Below are positions 63,728 through 64,000 of a stretch of DNA of 64,000 bases, one piece after another; positions within the stretch are counted from its first letter, which is position 1; each line of letters starts with the position of its first letter. The position numbers and the translations under genes were made by a program. Source of the stretch: Rhodobacterales bacterium HKCCE3408 (GTDB lineage: Bacteria; Pseudomonadota; Alphaproteobacteria; Rhodobacterales; Rhodobacteraceae); assembly GCA_015689705.1 (NCBI GenBank), contig WVSN01000003.1, forward strand, positions 248,001-312,000, given 5' to 3'. The notes under the pieces are model-generated. The model searched no databases, was not told where the DNA came from, and saw only the letters and a list, made by a program, of their open reading frames with translations.

Positions 63728-64000
63728 TCAGGCGTCCGCGCGTTCGGCGCGGGCGCCGCGTTCGCGGTACGGCGTGGTGTCGTAGTGCGCCCGGTAGCAT
63801 TTCGAGAAATGCGAGGGCGAGGTGAAGCCGCAGGCCAGCGCCACGTTGATGACGCTCATGTCGGTCTGCATCAGCAGGTTCCGCGCCTTCGACAGCCGCA
63901 GCTCCATGTAATAGCGCTTGGGGCTGCGGTTCACGTAGCGCCGGAAAAGCCGCTCAAGCTGCCGCGTCGACATGCCGACCTGTTCGGCCAGCGTCGCCGG
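63728..64000 (-). CDS. AraC-family regulator, N-terminus beyond window edge
   Basis: Only the 3' end is present, coding for the second HTH: TRQLERLFRRYVNRSPKRYY, NVALACGFTSPSHFSKCYRA and a short tail after TTPYRER. The SPSHFSKCYR pattern resembles GlxA-type AraC/DJ-1-fused regulators. The 5' part is outside the window. Confidence 0.82.
   Translation of the reverse strand, partial: PATLAEQVGMSTRQLERLFRRYVNRSPKRYYMELRLSKARNLLMQTDMSVINVALACGFTSPSHFSKCYRAHYDTTPYRERGARAERADA

Overview
The window is GC-rich, densely coded chromosomal DNA from an alphaproteobacterium, most likely a marine Rhodobacterales (Roseobacter-type) species. The indications are a usg gene beside gyrA, a class II (B12-dependent) ribonucleotide reductase, a DctPQM TRAP transporter, TrmFO, and a pyrH-frr-uppS-cdsA-rseP-bamA-skp-fabZ-lpxA-lpxI-lpxB cluster that uses LpxI. 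Gene starts were chosen mainly by Shine-Dalgarno spacing and by the many 4-bp ATGA overlaps.

Layout. 1-14 kb: tRNA-modification and tRNA-like synthetase genes (gluQ, trmFO), gyrA, usg, an arginase/ornithine cyclodeaminase pair with a divergent Lrp regulator, DsbB and DedA-type membrane proteins, and a TRAP operon. 14.1-24.3 kb: an integrated element of about 10.1 kb in the 3' half of tRNA-Leu(CAA), bounded by 53-bp direct repeats. 24.5-34.3 kb: a MobA-like transferase, a CNNM/CorC protein, Xer recombinase, shikimate genes aroK-aroB, gpt, fabI, pdxH, a double cold-shock protein, a DUF192 protein and tRNA-Pro. 34.3-39.8 kb: nrdJ with an NrdR-like box, and an Ig/cadherin-like acidic protein. 39.8-47.4 kb: a peptide-type ABC transporter with an AraC regulator. 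47.5-59.6 kb: miaA, then the envelope cluster, which lacks dxr at its usual place. 59.6-64 kb: a YbaK-like deacylase, glnE and small proteins, ending in a truncated AraC-type regulator gene.

The most unusual feature is the element at 14.2-24.3 kb. It has a P4-type integrase, an AlpA-like HTH protein, a primase-helicase, a cluster of ten AGGTGAG/CTCACCT repeats that could be a replication origin, and an HK97 prohead protease followed by a major capsid protein. It has no recognisable portal, terminase, connector, tail or lysis gene. This looks like a phage satellite carrying a minimal capsid module. Its left end carries lower-GC cargo: a four-helix membrane protein, a 30-codon hydrophobic peptide in its own structured and terminated transcription unit, a two-helix protein, and a CcmE-like OB-fold protein that lacks the heme-binding histidine.

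Function assignments come from recognised motifs and gene order only; no database search was run.
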